Part shown: piece by piece, positions 1-8,919 of the stretch
Numbering within the stretch: the stretch's first letter is position 1
How the letters are laid out: every line of letters begins with the position of its first letter
Assembly: GCA_028277845.1 (NCBI GenBank)
Contig: JANQFL010000029.1
Location: 1 to 64,000 of the forward strand
Direction: 5' to 3'
Source: Sneathiellales bacterium
Lineage (GTDB): Bacteria; Pseudomonadota; Alphaproteobacteria; JANQFL01
Length of the DNA: 64,000 nt
Made by a program: the position numbers and the translations under genes
Notes under the pieces: generated by a model
What the model was told of the DNA's origin: nothing
What the model saw: only the letters and a program-made list of their open reading frames with translations
The model's database searches: none

Positions 1-2440
1 TGGCGCCGGTGTGCCAGTGCTCGAGGGTCCTTCCGGTGGTCAGCACCAGCGGGTAGTCGGCATCCGGCTGTTCGTCGGGCGGGATGATGGCGGCGGGCAC
101 GAATTTGCCCCGCTTGGAAGCGGTCGGAAAACCGTCGCCGAAAATCACTTCGTGGCCGGGTTCGTCCTTGGCGTCGCAGGGATAGGTGACGGCGTCCTCG
201 CGCTCGAGCCGCGCCCAGGTGATGTTGTCGAGCGACGCCATGGCGGAATGCATCTCGGCGAACACGTCGCTCGGGTGGGTGTAGGTCCAGCCCAGGCCCA
301 GGCGGTTGGCGATCTCCTGGATGATCCACCAGTCCTGACGGGTGTCTCCGGGCGGATCCAGAGCCTGGCGACCCAACTGCACCCGGCGGTCGGTGTTGGT
401 CACCGTGCCGTCCTTTTCGGGCCAGGCCGAGGCTGGCAGAACCACATCGGCGTACCGCGCGGTTTCGGTCAGGAACAGGTCCTGCACCACCAGGTGTTCC
501 AGCTTGGCCAGTCCGGCGCGGGCGTGATTGCCGTCGGGGTCGGACATGGCCGGGTTCTCGCCCATGACATAGACGCCCTTGATGGTGCCGGCGTGGATGG
601 CTTCGGTGATTTCGACCACCGTCAGCCCGGTCTCCGGGTCCAGCTTGGTCCCCCACAGGTCCTCGAACTTGGACCGGGCCGCGGCGTCGGTGACCGGCTG
701 GTAGTTGGGATAGACCATGGGGATGAGCCCGGCGTCGGAGGCGCCCTGCACGTTGTTCTGGCCGCGCAGCGGATGCAGGCCGGTGCCCGGGCGGCCCACA
801 TGGCCGGTCATCAGCGCCAGCGAAATGAGGCAGCGGCAGTTGTCCGTGCCGTGCACGTGCTGGCTCATACCCATGCCCCAGAAGATCATCGCCGCATCGG
901 CGCCGGCATAGGTGCGGGCCACCGTGCGTATGGTCTCGGCATCGACGCCGCAGACCGGTGCCATGGCCTCGGGCGTGTAGGCCTCCAAGTGTTCGGCCAG
1001 GGCGTCGAAGCCTTCGGTATAGCCTTCGATGTAATTCCGGTCGGTCAGGCCTTCCTCGACGATGACGTGCATCATGGCGTTGAGCAGGGCGACGTCGGAA
1101 CCGGGCTTCTGTTGGATGGCGTGAGTGGCATGGCGGCTCAACAACTGGCCGCGCGGATCGATGACAATGAGCGTCTTGCCGGCCTTGGCCGCGTTCTTGA
1201 AGAAGGTGGCCGCCACCGGATGGTTGACCGTCGGGTTGGCGCCGATGACGACGATCACATCGGCATTGGCCGCCTCGGCGAACGGCGCCGTCACCGCGCC
1301 CGAGCCGATGGTTTCCATCAGCGCCGCCACTGACGAGGCGTGGCACAGCCGGGTGCAGTGATCGACATTGTTGTTGCCGAAGCCGGTGCGCACCAGCTTC
1401 TGCACCAGATAGGCTTCCTCGTTGGAACCCTTGGCCGAGCCGAACCCGGCCAGGGCCCGGTCGCCGTCGCGCTCGCGGATCGTCTTGAGGCCGGCGGCGG
1501 CGCGGTCGAGGGCTTCCTCCCAGGTCGCCTCGCGGAAGTGGCTCAGCGGATCGGCCGGATCGAGGGATGCGATATCGTCGCGGGCGACGCCGTCCTTGCG
1601 GATCAACGGCTTGGTCAGCCGGTGCGGGTGGGCGACGTAGTCGAAGCCGAAGCGGCCCTTGACGCACAGCCGGCCCAGGTTCGCCGGGCCTTCGCGGCCC
1701 TCGACCCGCACCAGGGCGTTGTCCTTGACGTGGTAGGTCATCTGGCAGCCGACGCCGCAATAGGGGCAGACGCTGTCGACGGTCTTGTCGGCGTCGACGC
1801 GGATGGCATCATTGGCCGGCAGCAGGGCGCCGGTCGGACAGGCCTGGACGCATTCGCCGCAGGCGACACAGGTGCTGTTGCCCATGGGGTCGTCGAAATC
1901 GAAGACGATCTTGGCCTCGGCGCCGCGGCCGGCCATGCCGATGACGTCGTTGACCTGGATCTCGCGGCAGGCGCGGACGCACAGATTGCAGTGGATGCAG
2001 GCGTCCAGATTGACCGCCATGGCCGGATGACTGAGGTCGGCTTGCGGCGTTTCGCGGCGCGGAAAGCGGCTTTCCGCGACCCCGGTGACGTCGGCCATGG
2101 CCCAGAACTTGGATTCGGGATCGTGGGTGTCGGCGCGGACCGGTTGGTCGGATATCAGCAGTTCCATGACCATGCGCCGGGCCGTTGCGGCGCGGTCGGA
2201 TTGGCTCTTCACCACCATGCCGTCGGCCGGCTTGCGCATGCACGACGCGGCCAGGGTGCGCTCGCCCTCGATTTCGACCATGCAGGCGCGGCAGTTGCCG
2301 TCGGCCCGGTAGGTGGCGGCGGTGGAATAACACAGGTGCGGGATGGCCGTGCCGGAGCGCTGGGCCACCTGCCAGATGGTTTCGCCGGCGGACGCGGTAA
2401 CGGATCGGCCGTCCAGGGTGAAGATGACCAGATCGCTCAT
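1..2440 (-). CDS. fdsA: NAD-dependent formate dehydrogenase, molybdenum (alpha) subunit, 3' end outside window
   Basis: Oxidises formate to CO2 at a molybdenum bis-MGD centre and passes electrons through iron-sulfur clusters to the FdsB subunit for NAD+ reduction; cytoplasmic. The frame reads 813 codons without a stop to the left edge. A NuoG-like N-terminus carries a [2Fe-2S] set (CRACMVEI region), then two ferredoxin-type clusters (CIHCNLCVRAC, CVACGECVQACP), then the Mo domain opening with CPYCGVGC. The expected catalytic position is Cys366 in CTRLCHASS, so this is a cysteine rather than selenocysteine enzyme. The ATG overlaps the stop of the upstream fdsG-fdsB gene (ATGA), so the two are co-translated. 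fdsC/fdsD-type accessory genes, if present, would lie beyond position 1. Confidence 0.95.
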   Translation of the reverse strand, partial: MSDLVIFTLDGRSVTASAGETIWQVAQRSGTAIPHLCYSTAATYRADGNCRACMVEIEGERTLAASCMRKPADGMVVKSQSDRAATARRMVMELLISDQPVRADTHDPESKFWAMADVTGVAESRFPRRETPQADLSHPAMAVNLDACIHCNLCVRACREIQVNDVIGMAGRGAEAKIVFDFDDPMGNSTCVACGECVQACPTGALLPANDAIRVDADKTVDSVCPYCGVGCQMTYHVKDNALVRVEGREGPANLGRLCVKGRFGFDYVAHPHRLTKPLIRKDGVARDDIASLDPADPLSHFREATWEEALDRAAAGLKTIRERDGDRALAGFGSAKGSNEEAYLVQKLVRTGFGNNNVDHCTRLCHASSVAALMETIGSGAVTAPFAEAANADVIVVIGANPTVNHPVAATFFKNAAKAGKTLIVIDPRGQLLSRHATHAIQQKPGSDVALLNAMMHVIVEEGLTDRNYIEGYTEGFDALAEHLEAYTPEAMAPVCGVDAETIRTVARTYAGADAAMIFWGMGMSQHVHGTDNCRCLISLALMTGHVGRPGTGLHPLRGQNNVQGASDAGLIPMVYPNYQPVTDAAARSKFEDLWGTKLDPETGLTVVEITEAIHAGTIKGVYVMGENPAMSDPDGNHARAGLAKLEHLVVQDLFLTETARYADVVLPASAWPEKDGTVTNTDRRVQLGRQALDPPGDTRQDWWIIQEIANRLGLGWTYTHPSDVFAEMHSAMASLDNITWARLEREDAVTYPCDAKDEPGHEVIFGDGFPTASKRGKFVPAAIIPPDEQPDADYPLVLTTGRTLEHWHTGA

Positions 2441-4110
2441 TGCACATCCTCCGGAAAACGCTTGATCGCAGACAGCAGTGGGTTGGCGGCGGCCTGGCCG
2501 AGGCCGCAGATGGAGGCATCGGCCATGACGGCGGACAATTCCTCCAGCAAATCCGTGTCCCAAGCGGGCGCGTCCATCAAGGCCAGGGCCTTTTCGGTGC
2601 CGACCCGGCACGGCGTGCACTGGCCGCAGGATTCGTCGGCGAAGAAATGCATCAGGTTGCGGGCCACGGCCTTGGCGTCGTCCTGGTCGGACAAGACGAC
2701 GATGGCGGCGGAACCCAGCAGGCAGCCGTGTTCCTCCAAGGTGCCGAAATCGAGCGGCAAGTCGGCCATCGAGGCCGGCAGAATGCCGCCCGAGGCGCCG
2801 CCGGGCAGGTAGCCCTTGAAGGCGTGGCCGTCGGCCATGCCGCCGCAATGTTCGTCGATCAGTTCCTGCACCGTAATGCCGGCGGGGGCCAGCTTGACGC
2901 CCGGCTCCTTCACCCGGCCCGACACCGAGAAGCTGTGCAGTCCCTTGCGGCCGCGCCGGCCCTGGCCGGCGAACCAGTCGGCCCCGTTGTCCAGGATCGT
3001 CGGCACCCAGTAGAGGGTCTCGATGTTGTTGATCAGGGTCGGGCGGCCGAACAGGCCGACTTGCGAGGGAAACGGCGGCTTGTGGCGCGGCAGGCCGCGC
3101 TTGCCCTCGATGCTTTCCAGCATGGCCGATTCCTCGCCGCAGATATAGGCGCCGGCGCCGCGGCGGATGTAAACCGCCGGTATGACCAGCCCGGCGGCAC
3201 GGGCGGCGTCCAATTCGCGGGCCAGCATGTGGCGGATGGCCGGGTATTCGTCGCGGATATAGATGTAGACCTCGTCCGCCTCGACCGCCCAGGCGCCGAT
3301 CAGCGTGCCTTCGATGAAACGGTGGGGATCGGTCTCCAGATAGTGGCGGTCCTTGAAGGTACCCGGTTCGCCTTCGTCGCCGTTGACGGCCATCAGCCGC
3401 GGGCCGGGTTCCTGGCGCACGAAGCGCCATTTGCGCCCGGTCGGGAAGCCGGCCCCGCCCAGGCCGCGCAGGTCCGATTGATCCAGGGCATCGAGAACGG
3501 CGTCGACGGCGAGGGAGCCGTCCAGGCAGGCCCGCAGTTTGGCGTAGCCGCCGTCCGCCTGGTATGCGTCCAGGCCGATGATACCGGGGGCCGGTTCCTC
3601 GGTCGCGCCGGCCTCGACCGCCGCGGTCACGGTCTCGACGGTCGCGCCGCCCAGATGGTTGTGGCCGACCGCCGCGACCGGCGCCTGCTCGCACCGGCCC
3701 ATACACGGCGCGCGCACCACCCGGACTCCGTTTCCGGCGTATTGTTTCAGTGTTTTCAATAGGTTGTCTGAATCGGCCAGGGCGCACGACAGGCTGTCGC
3801 AGACCCGCACCGTCAGGCCCGGATGGCCGTCCGCGTCGGCAACCACATCGAAATGGGCATAGAACGTGGCGACCTCGAACACCTCGGCCATGGCCAGCTT
3901 CATCTCGTGCGCCAGGGCGGCGAGATGGCCATGCGACAGACAGCCGTACCGGTCCTGCAGCGCATGCAGGTATTCGATGAGCATATCGCGGCGCAACGGA
4001 CCCGCGCCGATCGTGTTTCTGACTTCGGACGCGGCTTCGGGTTCGACCTGGCGCCCTTTCGGGAAAGGCTTTGCACCGCGGATCTTGGCTTTGCCGGACA
4101 TCGCCGTCAT
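2437..4110 (-). CDS. fdsB: NAD-dependent formate dehydrogenase, fused FdsG-FdsB (NuoE-NuoF-like) subunit
   Basis: Diaphorase part of the formate dehydrogenase, moving electrons from the Mo-subunit to NAD+. Residues 1 to about 160 are a NuoE/FdsG thioredoxin-like [2Fe-2S] domain with the C-X4-C / C-X3-C pattern (Cys104, Cys109, Cys136, Cys140). The rest is NuoF/FdsB: FMN and NAD(H) motifs (GLGGAGFPTGRKW, GDEGEPGTFKDR, GAYICGEESA) and a C-terminal [4Fe-4S] site (SCGQCTPC with a later CGLGQ). In many bacteria these are two genes; here they are one 557-residue protein. The ATG at 4110 follows a GAGGA ribosome-binding site about 9 nt away. First gene of the visible operon. Confidence 0.95.
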   Translation of the reverse strand: MTAMSGKAKIRGAKPFPKGRQVEPEAASEVRNTIGAGPLRRDMLIEYLHALQDRYGCLSHGHLAALAHEMKLAMAEVFEVATFYAHFDVVADADGHPGLTVRVCDSLSCALADSDNLLKTLKQYAGNGVRVVRAPCMGRCEQAPVAAVGHNHLGGATVETVTAAVEAGATEEPAPGIIGLDAYQADGGYAKLRACLDGSLAVDAVLDALDQSDLRGLGGAGFPTGRKWRFVRQEPGPRLMAVNGDEGEPGTFKDRHYLETDPHRFIEGTLIGAWAVEADEVYIYIRDEYPAIRHMLARELDAARAAGLVIPAVYIRRGAGAYICGEESAMLESIEGKRGLPRHKPPFPSQVGLFGRPTLINNIETLYWVPTILDNGADWFAGQGRRGRKGLHSFSVSGRVKEPGVKLAPAGITVQELIDEHCGGMADGHAFKGYLPGGASGGILPASMADLPLDFGTLEEHGCLLGSAAIVVLSDQDDAKAVARNLMHFFADESCGQCTPCRVGTEKALALMDAPAWDTDLLEELSAVMADASICGLGQAAANPLLSAIKRFPEDVQ

Positions 4111-4199
4111 ACGTTTTGTTCCTCACCCCGCCGCCCGGCCGGGGCCGCGCGGCGCCATTTGACTGGTCGCCAGCTTTTTGCGCAGTTGTATACCAAGAA

Positions 4200-4382
4200 C
4201 TACGCGCCGGAATCGAAATTTATCGTGATGAGTTCAATCACGGCGGCATTGATCATTTGTTTACCAACATGCTCAAAATTGACCGTCACCCTGTTGCCAT
4301 CGACGGACTGGACCTGGCCGATCCCCCAGTCCGGCTGGTCGGGATGCCGTACCAATTCTCCCGGTGACAATGCGAAATTCAT
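4200..4382 (-). CDS. DUF3553 family small protein
   Basis: A 60-residue protein starting MNFALSPGELV, followed by HPDQPDWGIGQV and VTVNFEHVGKQMI. This matches the short all-beta DUF3553 family, which resembles nucleic-acid-binding SH3/CarD-like barrels, although no function is established. The frame is open upstream to 4469, but the family begins with the PGELV segment and a GGA lies about 8 nt before the ATG at 4382, so I chose that start. Divergent from chpT, with about 136 bp of shared upstream DNA. Confidence 0.75.
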   Translation of the reverse strand: MNFALSPGELVRHPDQPDWGIGQVQSVDGNRVTVNFEHVGKQMINAAVIELITINFDSGA

Positions 4383-4518
4383 GAGGGATTCCAGAGCTGT
4401 CGACGTGTCAGGGCTTGTTGATCCGCTGCGATGTACGCTATGGACCATTATTGCGCAACAATCCACCAAAGACGACGGTGTTGCGTCCCGTCGCGACCTA
4501 AAGCATCAGGAGTAACCG

Positions 4519-5148
4519 ATGGATGAGATGAAACTGGCGGCGTTGCTGTCCTCCCGGCTGTGCCATGACCTGATCGGCCCGGTCGGTGCCGTCAACAACG
4601 GGGTGGAATTGTTGGCCGACGAAGACGACGGCGCGATGCGTGACCAGGCCATGGACCTGGTCGCCAACAGCGCCCAGGAGGCCGGCCGGCGGTTGCAGTT
4701 CTATCGTATGGCGTTCGGCGCCGCGACGGGTATGGGCGCGGAAATCGGTCTCGGTGAAGCCCGCCGGGCGGCGGAAGGCCTGTTCCTGCAGGGCAAGGTG
4801 ACGCTGAACTGGCCGCCCGACGACGGCATTCCGGTCGACAAATCGATCGTCAAGTTGCTGCTGAACATGGTTCTGCTGACCGGCGGCGCCTTGGCCCGCG
4901 GCGGGAATTTGAACGTGCAGTTGACGCGCGAGGCAGGATCTCTACGTCTCCGCGTGGTCGCCGACGGTCCCAAGGCATCTTTTAGCGACGGTCATCGTGC
5001 GGTTCTGGCCGGCGAAGTCTCCGACGATCAGGTCGACGCCCATAACGTACAACCTTGGTATACCCTTCAATTAGCTGGGACTTTGGGTACGGCGGTCGAA
5101 TTCGACGACAGCCAGGTTGATCAGGTTGAGCTTTCCGCGGCGGTCTGA
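4519..5148 (+). CDS. chpT: Histidine phosphotransferase ChpT
   Basis: Phosphotransfer protein that relays phosphate from the hybrid kinase CckA to CtrA (and CpdR) in alphaproteobacteria; cytoplasmic. The 209-residue length is typical. The phospho-acceptor is expected at His16 in SSRLCHDLIGPVGAVNNG, a motif typical of ChpT, followed by a dimerisation helix pair and a degenerate kinase-like ATPase fold lacking ATP-binding boxes. An AGGAG site lies 6-10 nt before the ATG. It stands directly before the che operon and 6 kb from ctrA, linking phosphorelay and motility genes. cckA is not in this window. Confidence 0.93.
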   Translation: MDEMKLAALLSSRLCHDLIGPVGAVNNGVELLADEDDGAMRDQAMDLVANSAQEAGRRLQFYRMAFGAATGMGAEIGLGEARRAAEGLFLQGKVTLNWPPDDGIPVDKSIVKLLLNMVLLTGGALARGGNLNVQLTREAGSLRLRVVADGPKASFSDGHRAVLAGEVSDDQVDAHNVQPWYTLQLAGTLGTAVEFDDSQVDQVELSAAV

Positions 5149-5181
5149 CGGACCGTCGGCAACCCTTTATTAATATTACTC

Positions 5182-5197
5182 TTTACAGGTTTTTAAC
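5182..5197 (+). promoter_or_regulatory. Possible CtrA-binding site upstream of cheA (one mismatch)
   Basis: TTTA-N7-TTAAC lies about 100 nt before cheA. The CtrA consensus is TTAA-N7-TTAAC, so one base of the left half differs. The 148-bp chpT-cheA gap is locally AT-rich. Site function is inferred from the match and from ctrA nearby. Confidence 0.3.
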
Positions 5198-5296
5198 TTG
5201 TCTCGCTGATCTTCAGAGGGCCGATTTTATAAGTCGTGCGGTAACCCCCTAGCCCGTATTTCCGGGCTGTTAGTTACACGACAAGGACCGTGCCCG

Positions 5297-8044
5297 ATGG
5301 ACGATCTTCTAAGTGAATTTCTGACCGAGACGAATGAGAGTATCTCGGTCCTCGACAGCGAGTTGGTGAACCTGGAACAGAATCCGGACAATCCGGAGCT
5401 GATCGACAACATTTTCCGGCTCGTACACACAATCAAAGGAACCTGCGGATTTCTGGGCCTGCCCCGCTTGGAAGCGGTAGCGCATGCTTCGGAAAACGTC
5501 TTGGGCAAGTTCCGCGACCGGGAACTGGTCGTTACGCCGGAAGCGGTGACGCTGATCCTGGCGTCGTTCGACCAGATCAAGGACATCCTTGGCGTGCTGG
5601 AGGAAACCGAGGCGGAGCCGGAAGGCGACGACAAGGACCTCATCGAAAAGCTGAATGCCTTGGCTTCCGGGGGAGCCGCACCGGCGGCGAGCGCGGAAGC
5701 GCCGGCCGTGCCGGAGGAAACCGCCCCTGCCGAAGAGGCCGAGGACGCCAAAATCCCCGGCGAAGTCTCGCTCGACGAGCTTGAAGCCGCCTTTGCCGCC
5801 GCGAAAGGCCCGGAAGAACTGGCCGCCGAGGCCGGGGTGGATGAGGTCGTTGCCGAGGGCGAGCCCGTAGCGGACGCTCCGGCCCCCGTCGAGGCGCCTG
5901 TCGAGGCCGCCCAGGCCGCCGAGCCGGCTGCCGGCGGTGCCGCCAAGAGCGAAGGCCCCAAATCCAATCAGACCATTCGCGTCAACGTGGAATTGCTGGA
6001 AAACCTCATGACCATGGTCAGTGAGCTGGTGCTGAGCCGCAACCAGCTGCTGCAGATGATCCGTGGACGCGAGGACAGCGAGTTCACCGTTCCGCTGCAA
6101 CGTCTGAGCCATGTCACGACCGAGCTGCAGGAAGGCGTCATGAAGACGCGCATGCAGCCGATCGGCAATGCCTGGGCCAAGCTGCCGCGGATCGTGCGCG
6201 ATCTGTCGCACGAACTGAACAAGAAAATCGACCTGCAGATGAACGGCGCCGAGACCGAGCTTGACCGCCAGGTCCTCGAGCTGATCAAGGATCCGCTGAC
6301 CCATATGGTGCGGAATTCCGCCGATCACGGCCTGGAAGGCCCGCAGGAACGGTCCGCTGCCGGTAAATCCGAAACGGGCAAAGTGGTGCTCAACGCCTAT
6401 CACGAGGGCGGGCACATCAATATCGAGATTCTCGATGACGGCCGCGGCCTGCCGGTCGACAAGATCAAGGCCAAGGTGCTTGAGAAGGGCCTGGCGTCGG
6501 GTGCCGATCTCGAGGAAATGTCCGATCAACGCATCCTGCAATTCATCTTCAACCCCGGTTTCTCGACCGCCGAGAAGGTGACCGCCGTGTCCGGCCGTGG
6601 CGTCGGCATGGACGTGGTGCGCAGCAATATCGAAAAGATCGGCGGCACGGTGGATGTCAAGTCGGTGGAGGGTAAGGGCACGACCTTTACCATCAAGATC
6701 CCGCTGACCCTGGCGATCGTTTCGGCCCTGATCGTCGAATGCGCCAAGGAACGGTTCGCCATCCCGCAGCTCAGCGTTGTCGAACTGGTCCGTGCCAGCA
6801 AGGACGGCGAGCATAAGATCGAGCGCATCAACGGCACGCCGGTTCTGCGCCTGCGTGACCGCCTGCTGCCGCTGGTCTATCTCGACAAGGTGCTGGATCT
6901 GCGCGATGGCGCCGTCATGCCGGAACCGGTCGAAGGCGAAGAGGCCGAAGGCGTCTTCAACGAGGAAGAAGCCTTCATCGTCGTGTCGCAGATCGGCAGC
7001 CAGACCTTCGGTATTGTCGTCGATCAGGTCTTCGACACCGAGGAAATCGTGGTCAAGCCGGTCGCGCCGATCCTGCGCGACACCAAGATCTTCTCGGGCA
7101 ACACCATTCTCGGTGACGGCACGGTGATCATGATCCTCGATCCGAACGGCATTTCGAACATGCACGTCTCGTCGACCATCGGCGAGGATCTGAACGAAGC
7201 CGATGCCAAGCGTACGGCCTATGCCGACGACCTGGTGGCCTTGCTGGTCTTCCATGTCGGCAATCAGGAACCCAAGGCGGTGCCGTTGTCGCTGGTGGCC
7301 CGGCTCGAGGAAGTCGACGTCAACGACATCGAGCATTCCGACGGCCAGATGATGGTGCAGTACCGCGGCCGCCTGATGCCGCTGGTCAAGTTCGACTCGT
7401 CCTATCAGCTTCGCGAGGAAGGCCGCCAGCCCATGCTGGTGTTCGCCGACGGCGACCGGTCCATGGGCTTGGTGGTCGACGAGATCGTCGACATCGTCGA
7501 GGAATCCCTCGACATCGAACTGGTTTCCAAGCAACAGAGCCTGATCGGCAGTGCCGTGGTCGACGGCAAGGCGACGGAAATTATCGATGTCGCCTACTAT
7601 CTGACCAGTGCGCTGGGCGACTGGTTCGCCGAAGAAGGCAGCGCGTCGGGCGCCGAAGGCCGCAAGAACCGCATCCTGCTGGTCGACGACAGCCCGTTCT
7701 TCCGCAACATGCTGGTGCCGTTGCTGAACGTTGCCGGCTACCAGGTCACGACCGCCGACACGGCGGATGAAGCCCTGGAGATGCGGGAAGACGGTGAACA
7801 CTTCGATGTCATCATCAGCGACATCGAGATGCCGGGCATGAACGGTTTCGAGTTTGCCGAGGCGGTGAAGAACGACGGCCGCTGGGAGGAAACCCCGCTG
7901 GTGGCGTTGTCCTCTCACACCACGGCCCAGGACTTCGATCGTGGACGCCAGGCCGGCTTTGTCGACTATGTGTCCAAAACCAATCGCGATGCGCTGCTTG
8001 ATGTTCTGTCGCAGACGCTGACGGTTGCAGGAGGTGCAGCATGA
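5297..8044 (+). CDS. cheA: Hybrid chemotaxis histidine kinase CheA with C-terminal receiver
   Basis: Central kinase of chemotaxis, autophosphorylating in response to receptors and passing phosphate to CheY and CheB. Order of parts: Hpt domain (residues 1-105, phospho-His44 in LVHTIKGTCGF); acidic Ala/Pro-rich linker without an obvious P2 domain (about 105-225); dimerisation helices (225-290); HATPase (N-box around HMVRNSADHGLEG, then DDGRG and GRGVGMDVV); a CheW-like domain (475-620); a second CheW-like segment (about 645-760); and a receiver domain with phospho-Asp842 (IISDIEMPG). The AAGGA site fits the ATG. The duplicated CheW-like part and the fused receiver make it longer (915 residues) than classic CheA. 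Confidence 0.96.
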   Translation: MDDLLSEFLTETNESISVLDSELVNLEQNPDNPELIDNIFRLVHTIKGTCGFLGLPRLEAVAHASENVLGKFRDRELVVTPEAVTLILASFDQIKDILGVLEETEAEPEGDDKDLIEKLNALASGGAAPAASAEAPAVPEETAPAEEAEDAKIPGEVSLDELEAAFAAAKGPEELAAEAGVDEVVAEGEPVADAPAPVEAPVEAAQAAEPAAGGAAKSEGPKSNQTIRVNVELLENLMTMVSELVLSRNQLLQMIRGREDSEFTVPLQRLSHVTTELQEGVMKTRMQPIGNAWAKLPRIVRDLSHELNKKIDLQMNGAETELDRQVLELIKDPLTHMVRNSADHGLEGPQERSAAGKSETGKVVLNAYHEGGHINIEILDDGRGLPVDKIKAKVLEKGLASGADLEEMSDQRILQFIFNPGFSTAEKVTAVSGRGVGMDVVRSNIEKIGGTVDVKSVEGKGTTFTIKIPLTLAIVSALIVECAKERFAIPQLSVVELVRASKDGEHKIERINGTPVLRLRDRLLPLVYLDKVLDLRDGAVMPEPVEGEEAEGVFNEEEAFIVVSQIGSQTFGIVVDQVFDTEEIVVKPVAPILRDTKIFSGNTILGDGTVIMILDPNGISNMHVSSTIGEDLNEADAKRTAYADDLVALLVFHVGNQEPKAVPLSLVARLEEVDVNDIEHSDGQMMVQYRGRLMPLVKFDSSYQLREEGRQPMLVFADGDRSMGLVVDEIVDIVEESLDIELVSKQQSLIGSAVVDGKATEIIDVAYYLTSALGDWFAEEGSASGAEGRKNRILLVDDSPFFRNMLVPLLNVAGYQVTTADTADEALEMREDGEHFDVIISDIEMPGMNGFEFAEAVKNDGRWEETPLVALSSHTTAQDFDRGRQAGFVDYVSKTNRDALLDVLSQTLTVAGGAA

Positions 8045-8493
8045 GTGAGCTATCGGTCAACCAGGACTACGTAACGGTCACGATCGCGGATCAGCTGTTC
8101 GGTATTCCGGTTCTGTCGGTGCAGGACGTGCTGGGCCCGCAGCGGATTACCCACATCCCCAAAGCCCCGCCGGAAGTGGCCGGAGCCCTCAACCTGCGCG
8201 GCCGCATCGTCACCTCGATCGACGTGCGTTGCCGGCTCAATCTGCCGCCGCGCCCCGAAGAGGATAAGGGCATGAGTGTCGTGGTCGAACATCAGGGCGA
8301 GCCTTACAGCCTGATGATCGATTCCGTCGGCGAGGTGCTGAGCCTGCCGGAGGACCGCTTCGACAGGAACCCGGCGACACTGGATTCCCGTTGGCGTGAA
8401 ATCGCCGGCGGCATCTACCGGCTCGACGAAGAACTGCTTGTGGTTCTCGACGTCGACCGTCTGCTGGATTTCGGAATTTCGCAAGCGGCGTAA
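8041..8493 (+). CDS. cheW: Chemotaxis coupling protein CheW
   Basis: Adaptor that couples receptors to CheA in the signalling array. The 150-residue protein is a single CheW domain: QLFGIPVLSVQDVLG at the N-terminus, the conserved VAGALNLRGRIVTSIDVR stretch, and a DSVGEVLSLPED segment. Its ATG overlaps the cheA stop (ATGA), which indicates coupled translation. Confidence 0.95.
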   Translation: MSELSVNQDYVTVTIADQLFGIPVLSVQDVLGPQRITHIPKAPPEVAGALNLRGRIVTSIDVRCRLNLPPRPEEDKGMSVVVEHQGEPYSLMIDSVGEVLSLPEDRFDRNPATLDSRWREIAGGIYRLDEELLVVLDVDRLLDFGISQAA

Positions 8494-8553
8494 CGCGGGG
8501 CAGCCGCTGTAACGCGGCCCTCGCAGGCAATCGGTTTATACCGGAGTAAGACT

Positions 8554-8919
8554 ATGAAAAAGTGCCTCGTTGTCGACGACTCGAAAGTGATCCGCATGGT
8601 GGCCCGTCGGATCCTCGAGGAGCTCAATTTCGAAATTGAAGAGGCTGTCGACGGACAGGATGCACTCGACGCCTGCAACCGCACCATGCCGGATGCGGTG
8701 CTGCTCGACTGGAACATGCCGGTCAAATCGGGCATCGAGTTCCTGCGCGATCTGCGCAAGACCGATGGCGGCGGCGACCCGGTCGTCGTTTTCTGCACGA
8801 CGGAAAACGACATGTCGCACATTCGCGAAGCCATCGAGGCCGGCGCCAACGAGTACATCATGAAGCCTTTCGACCGTGAAATCATCGAAGCGAAATTTGC
8901 ACAAGTAGGCCTGCTCTAA
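8554..8919 (+). CDS. cheY: Chemotaxis response regulator CheY
   Basis: Single-domain receiver that, when phosphorylated by CheA, binds the flagellar switch. The 121-residue protein has the acidic pair VVDDS, phospho-Asp52 (AVLLDWNMP), the T/S position in CTTEN and the KPF lysine near the C-terminus. No output domain. It lies between cheW and cheB; the next gene starts immediately after its stop. Confidence 0.94.
   Translation: MKKCLVVDDSKVIRMVARRILEELNFEIEEAVDGQDALDACNRTMPDAVLLDWNMPVKSGIEFLRDLRKTDGGGDPVVVFCTTENDMSHIREAIEAGANEYIMKPFDREIIEAKFAQVGLL

Noticed and set aside
5309-7918. An 869-codon open frame antisense to cheA
   Set aside because: It mirrors the cheA codon pattern, is His/Gln/Asp-rich with no family features, and lies entirely inside an unmistakable gene. 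The same holds for long frames antisense to fdsA (11-1333, 1340-2812), fdsB, fliI, flgK (31840-33843), flbD, flhF and the carboxylase genes.
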